A stretch of 64,000 bases of DNA from Thermothielavioides terrestris NRRL 8126 (lineage: Eukaryota; Ascomycota; Sordariomycetes; Sordariales; Chaetomiaceae), in contig NC_016460.1 in the NCBI RefSeq assembly GCF_000226115.1, positions 2,852,001 to 2,916,000 on the forward strand. The letters run 5' to 3'. Shown here one piece after another: positions 1 to 10,074 of this stretch. Numbering within the stretch: the stretch's first letter is position 1; every line of letters starts with the position of its first letter. The notes beneath the pieces are model-generated. The model made no database searches. It saw only the letters and a program-made list of their open reading frames with translations, and was not told the origin of the DNA. The position numbers were made by a program, and so were the translations under genes.

Positions 1-68
1 TGAGTGATCCTCCACAATCTCAACTAGTACCACTCCGCTCCCTGTGGTATTCATTTACTTTTCTCGTC

Positions 69-1707
69 ATGATCTCGCAGACTCTGTCCGGCCTCGTCAT
101 CAGACGGTCCGAGGCCATACCCGGCGTGGCACACCCGAAACTGCCCAGCATCAGCCAGCTGGACCTCGTCCCGTCGCCTCCGCCCTCTCCTGGCCGCGAT
201 CAGGGGGACCACTGTTTCCAGAATCACCAGCTCACCATGCCAACCAAAGACCGTGCACATGTGGGCGGCTTGTCAAATATCTCGGCCCCTTCCCCGTTCC
301 CAACATGCAACGACACCAAGAACAGCCTGGGCTGCGGGCTACGAGGCTCTCTGCTTGTCCACGTCGAGCAACGCCTCCCTCCGATATCCGATCTGCTGAG
401 AAACATACCCCCGCTGCTGGGCCCGCCTATGGCTTGCCCGGTTTCTCCCCCGACGGCTCTCCCATCTCCTGTTAGCTCAACCTCCTCCATGTTTGCCGCC
501 GGCTATCCGACCTGGACGTCGCTTCCTCCACGATCGCAGTCAGTATCTGGCTACTATCCGGGGTTCATGCCCCCGAGTCCTCCCCCCCTGGGCCCGCGGA
601 GAGCATCGGCAGACTGTCTGCTCGCCAACACTTGCTCCACCTTTCTCTCAAGCCGACCCTCCGCCCGTCACCGCTCCAGCCCCGACCGTGATCGCGACCG
701 CCAAAGACGCCACCTCAAAACCGTCCGTCGCCGGCATGGCGGCTCGCCCCCCTCCACCTCCTCCGCTTCCTCCACCACCACCCCCACCTCTTTCTCCTCC
801 TCCTTCTCCCACGCAGCCCAACTTCATCCCAACAACCCCCTTTCCTCAAGCCAAAGCCATGACTCAGACTCCACCACCACCCCAACCACCCCCAACCCGC
901 CGGCGCCGTCGCCAGCGCCCGCGGGAAAGGAAAAGGCAAAGGCCAAAGAAAAAGAGAAGCGCAACAACCAGCCGTACACGTTCGAGCAGGAGGCCTTCGT
1001 CATCTACCACCGCGTCGAGCTCGACCTGCCGTGGGACCGCGTGCGCGAAGCCTTCATGGCCCGCTGGCCGGCCCCCGACCGCTCCGTCAGCGGCCTCGAG
1101 TGCGCCTACTACCGCACCAACGGCCGGCTGCCCGCCACCACGCCCGACGGGCTGCTCGTGCTGGTCGATCCCGAGGCCGAGGCGGCCGGGATGGGGCGGG
1201 AGGAGAAAGGGTTTGGTGGGGAGGGGTTGGGGTGGGCTCAGAGGAGAAAGGGTGTGTGTGAGCGAGCTGGGGAGGGGTTGGTGGAGGAGGAGGAGGAGGA
1301 GGAGGAAAAGAACAAGGGGAAAGAGGCCGCCGGCGACGGCGGCGGCGGCGCGGGTCAGTACCTGTACTACAGGGGCGTGGCCTACCGCACGCGGGCGGTC
1401 AAGTGTCGTCGGGCGAAAATCTCGCTGATGGAGCGGTTCCCTGAGGAGCTGGTCGACGAGCGGAACGACTGGGTCAGGCATGAGCATCGGGTTATGGCGA
1501 GGGATATCGGTGAGTACTCCTATCCACTGTCCTTTTCTCTTTCTCATTTTTTTTTTCTGGCCTCTTCTATGAGTCTGTTCTCGTGACATCAAGGGCTGGG
1601 TTGCTGACGTGGATGGTACTACTACAGCTGAGAGACGGCGCCGGCAGAGAGAGGAGTTCCTCGCTTCCAAAGCGCGGAAGTGCTACCAGAGCATGGTGTA
1701 TTTCTGA
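69..1707 (+). CDS. Myb/SANT-like helix-turn-helix protein, uncharacterised
   Basis: Two exons, 69..1509 and 1628..1707. The intron 1510-1627 has a GTGAGT donor, a GCTGAC branch site near 1600 and a CAG acceptor, and splicing joins the frame to a tail rich in Arg and Glu before the stop at 1705. The first ~300 residues are Ser/Pro/Thr-rich and look disordered. A conserved-looking block follows, starting YTFEQEAFVIYHRVELDLPW and ending near YYRTNGRLP, which resembles the Myb/SANT-like modules of Sordariomycete proteins of unknown function. A Glu-rich stretch and a second block (YRTRAVKCRR) come next. The 5' end is uncertain: the frame stays open to the window edge, and the first ATG sits directly before a possible acceptor (CTCGCAG), so an upstream exon is possible. 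A DNA-binding or chromatin role is only inferred. Confidence 0.6.
1510..1627 (+). other. Spliceosomal intron of the Myb/SANT-like gene
   Basis: A 118-bp intron with donor GTGAGT, branch-like GCTGAC about 25 bases before the end, and acceptor CAG. Without splicing the frame would end at a TGA near 1584, within the intron. With splicing it continues into a basic C-terminal tail. Confidence 0.75.
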
Positions 1708-2345
1708 GTCACTTCTGCCCCTTCCCCCGCCTCGGGCTGGCGTTCCTGGTATTCATCCGTCCATCGCCATGGATTTCTTCTTGTCTCCCATTCCCTATGT
1801 CCATACGCTCTTTCTCGATGTCTCGTATCCCCATCCAGTACATGATTTCACGTTGCCCATGTGTTTATCATGTCTCGATGTTGATGTCAGTTGACACTGG
1901 TTGCCAACCAGCCACGGAAATAATGGAAAACCGTCCATACCCCTTTCCCTCAAGCTTGTTTCATGTGTTCCTTTCCCAAGTGTACTACGGCCTTCTGCCA
2001 CAAGAAGGATTGGTAGCAATACGACAACTGGAAGCGATGGAAACCGTTTGTGAACGCTGAAAAATACGGGAAACACAGGCCAGTTCTGAACTTTGCCGTC
2101 TTCATCTCTCTGCCTTTCTCTTTCCTTACTTCAAGGAAGACTGCTGGTTGGGATAATGTTTGATGATTTCAGCCTGGATGGATGAGGACTCGGACGTTAC
2201 GGGCTAATCAGTACTTATTGCTGGGACCGCTTTGGAGACCAACAGCGTGTGCACGTTTTGAGAGCCACATCGTAATACGCTCACTCATGGCACATTCTCG
2301 TCGGGAGTCCTCAGGGACGTGTTAATAAAGGCGGATGCCCATGCA
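1708..2345. other. Intergenic region between convergent genes
   Basis: It separates the 3' ends of the Myb/SANT-like gene (+) and the Iwr1 gene (-), so it should hold both 3' UTRs. The short open frames have no coding bias and no recognisable motif. I see no RNA gene or repeat. Confidence 0.6.
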
Positions 2346-3802
2346 TTACTCCCACCCTGGCTGACCTTGGAGTCTCTCGCATCTGTCCCACACCTCATCG
2401 GTCCAAGCAGCCTCGCGATCCTGCTCCTCCTCGAAATCCCTCTCATCAAACTCCTCCAGATCCGAGGCATTTTGGTTCCTGTACTGGTACGGGTCGCGAT
2501 CGAACTCGTCGTCCGAGGCGAGCTCTTCGTCGGGGTACTCGTTTGTGTAAAAGTTCTCGTCTGGATGACGGGGTCAGCTCTGTATCGGTGCGATCGACCA
2601 TCTCCAAGAACGCGACCACTCACCATTTGAGTCCACGTCGTCTTCCACGTAGTCGTCTTCGCTGTCCGACTCATTGCCGTAGAAGAACTCGACCATATCA
2701 GGCTCCGTATCAAAAACCAGCAAGCCGACGCGATGTGCGGGCACCTCCTGGTCCAGCAGGCGTTCAGCAGGTACACGCTCGTACGTCTCCAGCACGTAGT
2801 CCTCGTCGTCAGTCGTGTCATCCACGCTGACGTCCATGGCTGTTGTTGTGGCAGCTGCGGCTTGCTGAGCGGTCTTTTCCCGTTCCTTCGCGGCCAAGGA
2901 CTCCGGGTGGCGCTCGAAATAGCGCAGCTTCGGGGCCTTGGGCTTGAATCGCGACGTGGCGGGATTGTACTTGGAATTTGTGCGCTGCTCCTCCATCTTC
3001 TCGCGATCTTGGGCTATCAGGTCGAGTGTCCAGCTATCCATGAGGCGCGTCATTTCATCCATGTCCTTGTCCTGGCGGTCAGGTAGGGGCGGCGCCGGAG
3101 AGGGCCTGGTATTAGGCGCAGTTTTGAGAGCCCTGGTTCCAGGCCGTTTATACTTGACCGGACTGGGCTGTGGCGGAGCAGCCGGTTCCTCCTCTCTGTC
3201 CTCGGCCTTGGAGCCGACCTGGGCTTGTGGTTGTCGGTCTGTGGGCTCAACATGGTGTTTCTCAATGACGGCCCTGAGTGATTCCCGATGCTTCTTTGCA
3301 TCCCGCTCGATGAACACGACAGGGGCAGTACGCTTCTTGGAGACACCAGCGGGCAGCTGCGGCGAGTCGGATCGGGACAGGTGGAACCGACGAATGCGCT
3401 CAGCAGCCGGGGCGCTTGACAAGGTCGGTTCTGACTGTTGTGGCTTTGCAGGAGCAGCAGGAGCAGCGGTCAGCGGTCGCTTAGGTGCTCGTTTCGATAG
3501 GGCTACATCGTCGCCGTCTCGGGTGGCCTGGATAGTGGGGACGGTAGCGACTGGGGGTGATGGCGTTGCATGGTCGGCAGGCCTTTGGTTGGATTGCTTG
3601 CGCTGGTAAACCCAGGCACCGTCGCCGGACTGGCTGCGGGACCGCTTGCTCCTCTCGAAATCTGTGATATTCCCAGGCGTCAGCGCATCGACGAATCTTC
3701 GATTGGCGCAGTACAGCGAGTCTTCCTACGCAGAAAGTCGACAGGCTCCTCTTCGCCACGTTTGCGCTTGACATGGATCGTGTCCGGCGGAAGGCCCGCC
3801 AT
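2346..3802 (-). CDS. IWR1: RNA polymerase II nuclear import factor Iwr1
   Basis: Three exons on the minus strand: 3802..3730, 3661..2624 and 2560..2346; 441 residues. Iwr1 binds assembled Pol II in the cytoplasm and directs it to the nucleus through an N-terminal import signal (family knowledge). The start carries the family signature: a basic run KRKRGEEEPVDFL at residues 12-24, then after splicing FERSKRSRS and WVYQRK. The Iwr1 domain spans about residues 310-400, with EDYVLETYERVP, an acidic DSEDDYVEDD stretch and, across the last intron, the hallmark YTNEYPDEE. Both introns (3662-3729 and 2561-2623) have CTGAC branch sites. Splicing is required: unspliced, the frame stops early and loses the YPDE motif. 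The start chosen (MAGLPPDTIHVKRK) fits the conserved N-terminus. Confidence 0.93.
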
Positions 3803-5288
3803 GGCTGTGAGTCGGGGTGATGTTTGCACCAGCCGTTTGTCGCGTTCTTCGGTGGTGTTTGAATGTGGGGGATATGTGATGGAAACGTCTTGTAATCGCT
3901 TGTAATCGTGAGAATGTAATGTTACAGTTGGTCGCCAGGCCGAGCGAGTGTACCTGAACGTTATCAGCAGGTACGTTTGGTGGTCAAATCGAGCGTCTTA
4001 TCGGCCTTATCGGGGCAGGCGATCCACTTCAGCTCACGTCACCGCTCCGTATCCGCTCATTTCACCACAAAGTTTCCTCTCCGATGTTTGTTTCCAGCCT
4101 CAATCTGTTTTCAGACTTTTCTTACATTCCCCTCTTATCCTTTTGGTTCGCCTAACAATCTCCTTTCCCCAGTTCTCCCATGCTTTCCTGCTCTCAACTT
4201 GTCTCTTCTTGTTCCTCATATTTTCATATCGGTGTCTCTCGGTTTGACCTTGTCTATCAGTGAACGCAAACCACTTTCACTGTTTATATTATAACTTCTT
4301 GTTTAAGTGATGCAAGCTAGGTACCTCATCGATTCTCAGCCTTGAGCTCTGGCTCTTCAAGCTCGGTGTCTCCCCGCATCACATGCTTTCTTGCCTCGAG
4401 TGACCGCCCGCCGCTTCAAGCCGTCCATGACGACAGTGTGGGGTCTCAAGCAACAACTCCATCCCTGCTTGCACACGCATCATTTGAGACGGAAGAGCAA
4501 TTGACTTGCCGTGCTCGTTACCACTGCTTGCCACTAACGCTTTTTGCTCATGGACAGTTCTCGCCATGTGCTTGTACATTGGCCCATTCCGATTCCCATT
4601 CCTTTCTATCCAAGGGGGAGACCCCCTTCTTCCTGTGCTTGCTTCAGTCAAGTGACGCTTCCTCTGCACTTGCATTAAATTGGAAACAACCTAGACACAA
4701 CCTTGTCCATCCAATTGACTGTGATCTGCCCGTCACCATTCTATGCCATGCACGGCTCCGATCGAGTCGCCAGCAGCTAGATGCAACTTTCATGCCCCGG
4801 CCAGACCTGACACCCGTGCGGGACGCAGGCGAGTTCCCATCCTTCCTTGCTGAATGGCCGCTGCTTCTTTTCGTCTTGTGCTGCAGCTGCTTTTTACTGT
4901 TGTGTGACCTGCCCCGCCCGTTGCGTGTTACGCCAACTCCCCGGGCAACAGTTGGAGTGGCATCCATGACAGTCCAGTCCTGCCTGCCCATCTCCACGCG
5001 GAAGGGTCGCAGGCGGCGCATGCCGATCAGCTCCGTCAATGCTAACCAGCGCCAGTGCCAGCGACAGCAACCTTACCTAGTTACCGGCTTCGTTGAACTG
5101 TCATCTTAGGTAGGCAGCCCGGCATCTACGCCCCAGAGGGTATCTCTCTCTGCACGGGCGGCTTGTTGCCAGCTCGCTTTAGCACAGTGTCTCATGTCTG
5201 ATTTGGAGCCCCCCGCGGCCCAGTGCAGCATACTCCTTGATAAGCTCCCGAGTTGTTCTCCCACCCTTCACCTTGGCCAGCTGCGACA
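3803..5288. other. Divergent intergenic/promoter region, Iwr1 to CBM48 gene
   Basis: About 1.5 kb between two divergently transcribed genes, so it should hold both promoters. Bases 4080-4280 are pyrimidine-rich on the plus strand. Several open frames cross it, the longest at 4342-5109, but they show no third-position G/C bias or domain. Copies of a CCTAGGTA-like sequence occur near 4318, 5085 and 5105; their meaning is unknown. Confidence 0.5.
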
Positions 5289-7313
5289 ATGGCATCTAGA
5301 CAGATTCCGGTGGTCATTACCTACCACAAACCCGGCACGCGGCCGCCGCTGTACGTCGCCGGCACGTTCTCTGACCCGCCATGGCAACCCTACGAGATGG
5401 ACCATAGCGCCCGGGAGGACGGCGAATACGACTTCAAGAAGGAAGTTTACGGCGAGCCCGGCTCCAAGATCGAGTACAAGTTTCGTCTCGGCGAGGGAGA
5501 CTGGTGGGTGCTGAAAGACGACGCTCCCACGGTAACGGATCGCTCGGGCAACACGAACCATGTGCTGGAGATGAAGCCGCAGAAAGAGCAAGTATAAATG
5601 ACGGCGGATGATCCGGACCAAAGTGCGGCGAGAATGCTGACCTTGCACCGTCCCAGGCCATCCGACTCGCAATCAGAAGGCCTTCGGCCCACCGAGGATC
5701 GACCAGGTGCCGACGAGGGCGGCCCCCGAGAGTATGCCCAAGTCGCTGCCAAGCGTCCCCAGCCTCCTGCCGAAGCAGCGGCGGCCGAACGCTCCGGCAC
5801 CGGGACTCCAATCTCCGCCAGAGTCGCGGCAGAAGTAGCTGACTCGGCCGAGCTTCTCCATGAGGAAGTGGCGGAGCGAGAGCGGCCGGAGGACGCTGCG
5901 GGCAGCGAGGGACCTAGGCAGGATACCGCAGAGGACAATGTCAAGGCGTCCGAAAGGCGGCAGGTGTGAACTTGACCAGCCCCTTGAAGACCTCAACTCG
6001 GACACTGACGAGTTTAGAGCACCATCGTCATACTGGAACCGCCCCCGGGCGAGGGCCGCCCCTTTGACGTACAGCCGCGTGATCAAGAATTCCTAGATGA
6101 TCAGGAAGAATTCATTGCGGACAAGTCGCCCCTGTTTGCCCACGAATGTGTCGGGCTCTACGAGCCGGAGGAAGCAGCGGGTGAGGCGGACGTCGCAGTC
6201 GAGGAGAGCGCTCGCCACGTTCTGTCCGTCAAAGATCTCAATCCGGACGACTTCGATTTGAACGACCCAACCCTAGAGCGCTTTCCTTCGAACCGACAAG
6301 ACATCATGAATGCCGTTCGAAAGCTCGAGACGGGCCTGGCGGAGGACGACGCTTCCTTCGGAGGTGTCCGCCTTTCTCCAGTGTTCCATCCCTCGCGGCG
6401 GGGGACGGAAGACATAACGGGAGACTTTGCTTTTTGTGCACCACAGGCATCATCATCCCCAACATCCCGTGCGCCTAAACAGCCGTCTCGCGGTTCGATA
6501 AGCTCGATCCCTGCAACCGCCTCACTGGACTCCATCTCGGAGGCTGACGAGTCGGCCGCGGAAGAGGAACCGCCACGCCCGGCAGTTGTGTTCTCAAACC
6601 CCTTGAAGTCCAAGCCCAAGCACCTAAAACTCCCGACTAGCGACGAGGATGAAGCCGTTGCCTTGCCAGAAGGCGTGAGCCCTAGGACTGTCGTGCCCGC
6701 GCACCGCCCAATCGCGACGCCACAAGCGTCGCCGTCGCACTCGCCTCCGTCGCCCAAAACGGCTCAAAAGAGCGGCCCTCCTGATGACCAATCCAGTAGC
6801 CTGGCCCCCGCAGAGGTCGAGCTGGACAAGGACAAATCGCGTTCCATGGAAGAGGTCATTCTGCACCCGGCACCGAGGCCTGGGGAACCAGACCCGGCGC
6901 AGACATACCCTGCCGAAACAGCTGCCAAGGACAAAGGGCAGGCCAGACGCCGCAGCTACGCCGAGGTGGCCGCATCGCCCGCCCCGGCCAGCGGTACCGG
7001 GGCGGGCGCCGCCACCACCGCCCGAGAAGCAGACAGCGACAAACCTAGCCAGCCCGGGGAGACTGGCCAGGTCCGAAAGCGAGCCGGCACTCCTGGGCAG
7101 CAACAACGGGAGGAAGCACCGGAGGCGGCGCCGGCGGCGGCGCCAGCCCGGACGCCTCCGTCCCACAATGTGCCTGCCGTGCATCCCAAGCAGGGCCGCG
7201 GCTTGGTCGGGACCATCCTCTGGTACGTTTTTGTGGAATTGGTAGGCGGCATTTTCAGGAAGGCGTTTGGCTGGGTCTTTGCCTGGGGCCGTCGCCGGAG
7301 GGGCGACCGGTGA
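5289..7313 (+). CDS. Glycogen-binding (CBM48/AMPK1-CBM) protein with hydrophobic C-terminal tail
   Basis: Three exons, 5289..5587, 5657..5963 and 6018..7313; 633 residues. Residues 1-95 form a CBM48/AMPK1-CBM domain: VVITYHKPG, LYVAGTFSDPPWQP (W32), a tandem W72-W73 in GDWWVL and N88/N90, the usual carbohydrate-contacting aromatics and Asn. The middle is low complexity but has family motifs: GTPISARVAAEVADSAELL, SPLFAHECVGLYE and DLNDPTLERFPSNRQDIMNA. The short motif YAQVAA/YAEVAA occurs twice. The last ~35 residues hold a hydrophobic segment (TILWYVFVELVGGIF, then AFGWVFAW) followed by RRRR, suggesting membrane anchoring. Intron 1 is GC-AG (donor GCAAGT, branch CTGAC); no GT donor keeps the frame. 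Intron 2 is a 54-bp GT-AG intron with a CTGAC branch. The gene is like fungal proteins of unknown role; a glycogen-membrane tether is inference. Confidence 0.85.
5588..5656 (+). other. GC-AG intron in the CBM48 gene
   Basis: Donor GCAAGT at 5588 is the preferred extended consensus of GC-AG introns. The branch site is GCTGACC near 5636 and the acceptor CCCAG ends at 5656. The exon before it ends with two bases of a codon that the first G of exon 2 completes as Glu. The nearby GT at 5592 would put exon 2 into a frame with an early stop. Confidence 0.8.
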
Positions 7314-8086
7314 GCGCTAGCTCCTCTCGCCTCGTGATGCGGGGCGAGACAGGGCAGAGTTTCTGGTGAATTTGGATGCGGGATGGTGTCTGCCGCCCCC
7401 GCGGGGGTCTGCGGGTTTCTGTGGGGGTCGGAGGGGTCGGAGCTGGGGTGGTAGGGAGGGTGAGGGGTAATGATGGGTTGAAGGTGAGGGAGCAGTGCAA
7501 GCAGTGATGCTTTGACAATGTTTCCCATGCGGTGCAGCAGATTGCTTGGGACTGGAACGGACGGTGCTCGTTTGTTTGGATGTTGTTACCCGGCTTGCTG
7601 AGCGGTGAATACGGACACGTTCAGAAGGGATGGTGAGACTGCGGACGTCGTGTTGTGTATATTTGATACTGGTCAGCGTTCATTCCTGAATCATTGGCCA
7701 AGCGCCATCTACATCCATCTTGGCGTTGACGTGTGTCCCAGTCGACCGGCTGGGGAGAATGCCGCGGGGTGATGCAGGGCACTCGCCTCTTGCATATGCG
7801 CGCCGTGATGCTGTTACGTGTTCATGCACGACGGCACCGCTAGCTACATGTGGCTTGCTGCATGCTGCTGTCGGCTTGAGTGGGACTCGACCGAGAGACG
7901 GCCCCTCGTGCATACCGAACTCCGCTCGGGGTAGGGTAGACTGTCAGCATGTGAACCTCCGTCTTCTCATGCCAGCCGGTGTCGCTGGCATTCGACACAC
8001 GTCCCACTGCAGTCCAAGACGCCTTAGGCTCAGACACGACAAGGAAGAGGACGACGAGATGAGCAAACGACTCACAACCTGACGAG
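7314..8086. other. Intergenic region before the APH-like gene
   Basis: It holds the 3' UTR of the CBM48 gene, with a G-rich stretch at 7400-7480, and the promoter of the next gene. Close to the next start codon there is a seven-codon upstream ORF at 8059-8082, noted separately. No further gene is visible. Confidence 0.55.
8059..8082 (+). promoter_or_regulatory. Possible 7-codon upstream ORF before the APH-like gene
   Basis: ATG at 8059 opens MSKRLTT and stops at 8080-8082, four bases before the main ATG at 8087. If the transcript starts upstream, ribosomes must leak past or re-initiate. The transcription start is unknown. Confidence 0.35.
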
Positions 8087-9759
8087 ATGCACGACTTCTT
8101 CACGCGCAACGGCCTCCTGGGCTCCGCGCGCCTCCAGTGCTGGCGCTTCGCCGAGTCGCTCTACCCGTCGTCGGCGCTCGTCGAAGCCCCCAGCCAGGGC
8201 CACTGCTCCTACACGCTGCTCCTGCGCGAGCACGACAGCATCATCCAGTTCCGGCCGCCGAGGCACCGCCTCGACCTCGTCATCACCGCCGCCGCGCGAG
8301 CAGCCCTCGGCGACCTCGTGCCCGACACCCAGCTGCTGGGCACCATCCACTTCCCCTGCGCTTCCAGTGATGCCCGCCAGCAGCACAACACCAACGACAA
8401 CAACAACAGCAGCAGCAGCAAGGACGACAACGACAACGACCGCTGCCTCCTGGTCTACTCCCTCTCCCTGATCCGCGGCACCCCGCTGCCTGCCCTCCTG
8501 CACTCGCTCTTCCCCAACCCGCCACCAGCCCTGCCACCCCTAGCAGAAGACACCCCGACCCCGACCCCGACTTTGACTTTGACCCCGACCCCCCCAATTC
8601 CGACTTGGACCCGAACCTCGACCCTGTCCCCGCCCCCGACTTTCACCCTTAACCCGCCCCTGACCCCGACCGAAACCCAGGCCCTGACGCTGACCCCCCT
8701 CCTCCGCGCGCTAGCGCACCGGTACTTCGCGCCCGCCTTCCGCGCCGCACTGCCCGCCACGTCGCCGCGCCTGCCGGCGCTGAAGCGGCGCGTGGGGCGG
8801 AGCCTGCGCGCGCGGCTGGCGCTGCTGCGCGAGGGCCTGCCGGCGCGGTTTGGCCCGGTCGTGCGGGAGGTGCAGGGGGCTTTGGCTTGCATTGCGGGCG
8901 TCGCTGAGGTCGCTGGCGTCCCTGGCGGTGCTGGCGGTGCTGGCGGTGCTGGCGAGGAGGTGGTGGGTGGTGATGGTGGTGATGGTGGTGGTGGTGATAG
9001 TTTGCCGTGGGCAGTGACGCATGGTGATCTGGTGGGCGCCGGGGTGGGGAATGTCATGGTCGAGATGGATCGCTGCAGCGGTGGCGCGAAGGGTGGGAGT
9101 CATCATGATGGAGATGGAGGCGGAGTGTGGAGGTGGTCGTCGACTCAGCGGGCAACAGACTGCTGCGCGGGCGTCGTCCGGCTGACCGGGCTGGTGGACT
9201 GGGCCGAGGGGGAGTACCTGCCGTTTGGGGTCGGGCTGTACGGGCTGGAGGAGCTGCTCGGGCGGATGGTGCCCGTGGCGGGCACGGGGAGGCGGCGGTT
9301 CGAGTACTACCCCTGTGCGGAGCGGCTGCGGGCCGCGTTCTGGGAGGAGCTGGAGGCGGCAGTGCCCGAGCTGGTCGAGGACGCGGTGCTGCGCGCGCGG
9401 GTCGAGAAGGCGCGGCTGCTGGGGCTGCTGCTGTGGTACGTGCTGGCCCTTACATAGCAGATGACGAGGGGAAAAGACACACAGAAGCTGACAATCGCAG
9501 GTACGGCATCGCCTTCGACGACGGCGCCTTGAACCGGGTCGTGCGCCCAGGTCGGGACGACGAGGAGCTGCAGAAACTGGACCTGTTCCTCCTCGGGAAA
9601 GACCACGACCGTGACGCGGACGCAGCCGCGGAGGCTGAAGAAGACGCAGGCCGCGACAGCGACAGCGACAGTGGCTGCTTCTTCCTCGACGAAGAGGACG
9701 CCCAGACCGATGACAAAGTCGGAGCGCAGCGACCTTGGCCCGCGCCCGGCAAGTTGTGA
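8087..9759 (+). CDS. APH-like phosphotransferase family protein
   Basis: Two exons, 8087..9435 and 9501..9759; 535 residues. The intron (9436-9500) has donor GTACGT, branch CTGAC and acceptor CGCAG. Splicing yields WYGIAFDDGALNRVV, the usual C-terminal signature of fungal APH-fold proteins. The kinase-like core shows the catalytic loop HGDL (H312-D314) followed by GVGNVMV, where the Asn is the expected metal ligand, and DWAE (D371), equivalent to the DFG/D-W motif. A low-complexity insert rich in Thr and Pro (about residues 155-205) lies between the N- and C-lobes, and a Gly/Ala/Asp-rich insert precedes HGDL. The C-terminus is acidic (DSDSDSG). Family members phosphorylate small molecules in bacteria; the substrate of these fungal proteins is mostly unknown. 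An antibiotic-resistance role should not be assumed. Confidence 0.8.
8551..8700 (+). repeat. Degenerate CCCGAC/CTTTGA hexamer repeat coding Thr/Pro
   Basis: A run of imperfect hexamers (CCCGAC, ACTTTG, TTGACC) inside the APH-like gene. It codes alternating Thr-Pro and Thr-Leu, and looks like an expanded, then diverged, microsatellite that keeps the frame because the unit is six bases. Confidence 0.6.
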
Positions 9760-10074
9760 GAGAGCTGTACAAGACAGCCTCTCTGTCTCCCAGGTCTTCC
9801 GAGAGCCGACTCGCAGCACGAAAATCAGAGAAGCGGCCATCTGGCAAAACCAGGCTCACAGCGCCAACGACTCGTATTCAACGTGGGTGCTGGCCTCTAT
9901 TGCCGAGTGCCAGCCCCTGAATCACGACGACGCTCAAGCTACCCACTCACTTATCCCGCCGAGCCCGCAATATCGCACTCAACCAGTCAGCCCCTCCCTC
10001 CAGAGCCACTTTTTGGATAACCCTTTGCGGCACAAAGGCGCTTTTTTCTACCACCACCGCCTGAAGCTCCTTAA
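9760..10074. other. Short convergent intergenic region
   Basis: 315 bp between the stop codons of the APH-like gene (+) and LEU2 (-). It must hold both 3' ends, so the transcripts probably overlap or abut. No motif stands out. Confidence 0.5.

Noticed and set aside
4342..5109. 255-residue open frame on the plus strand
   Set aside because: No coding bias or domain; lies in the divergent promoter region between Iwr1 and the CBM48 gene.
8087..9759. APH-like gene as an antibiotic-resistance determinant
   Set aside because: Fungal APH-fold proteins are a large family with unknown substrates; nothing in the sequence or context points to resistance.
8711..9859. 382-residue minus-strand frame opposite the APH-like gene
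   Set aside because: Shadow frame: Arg/His/Pro-rich composition typical of GC-rich antisense, no domain.
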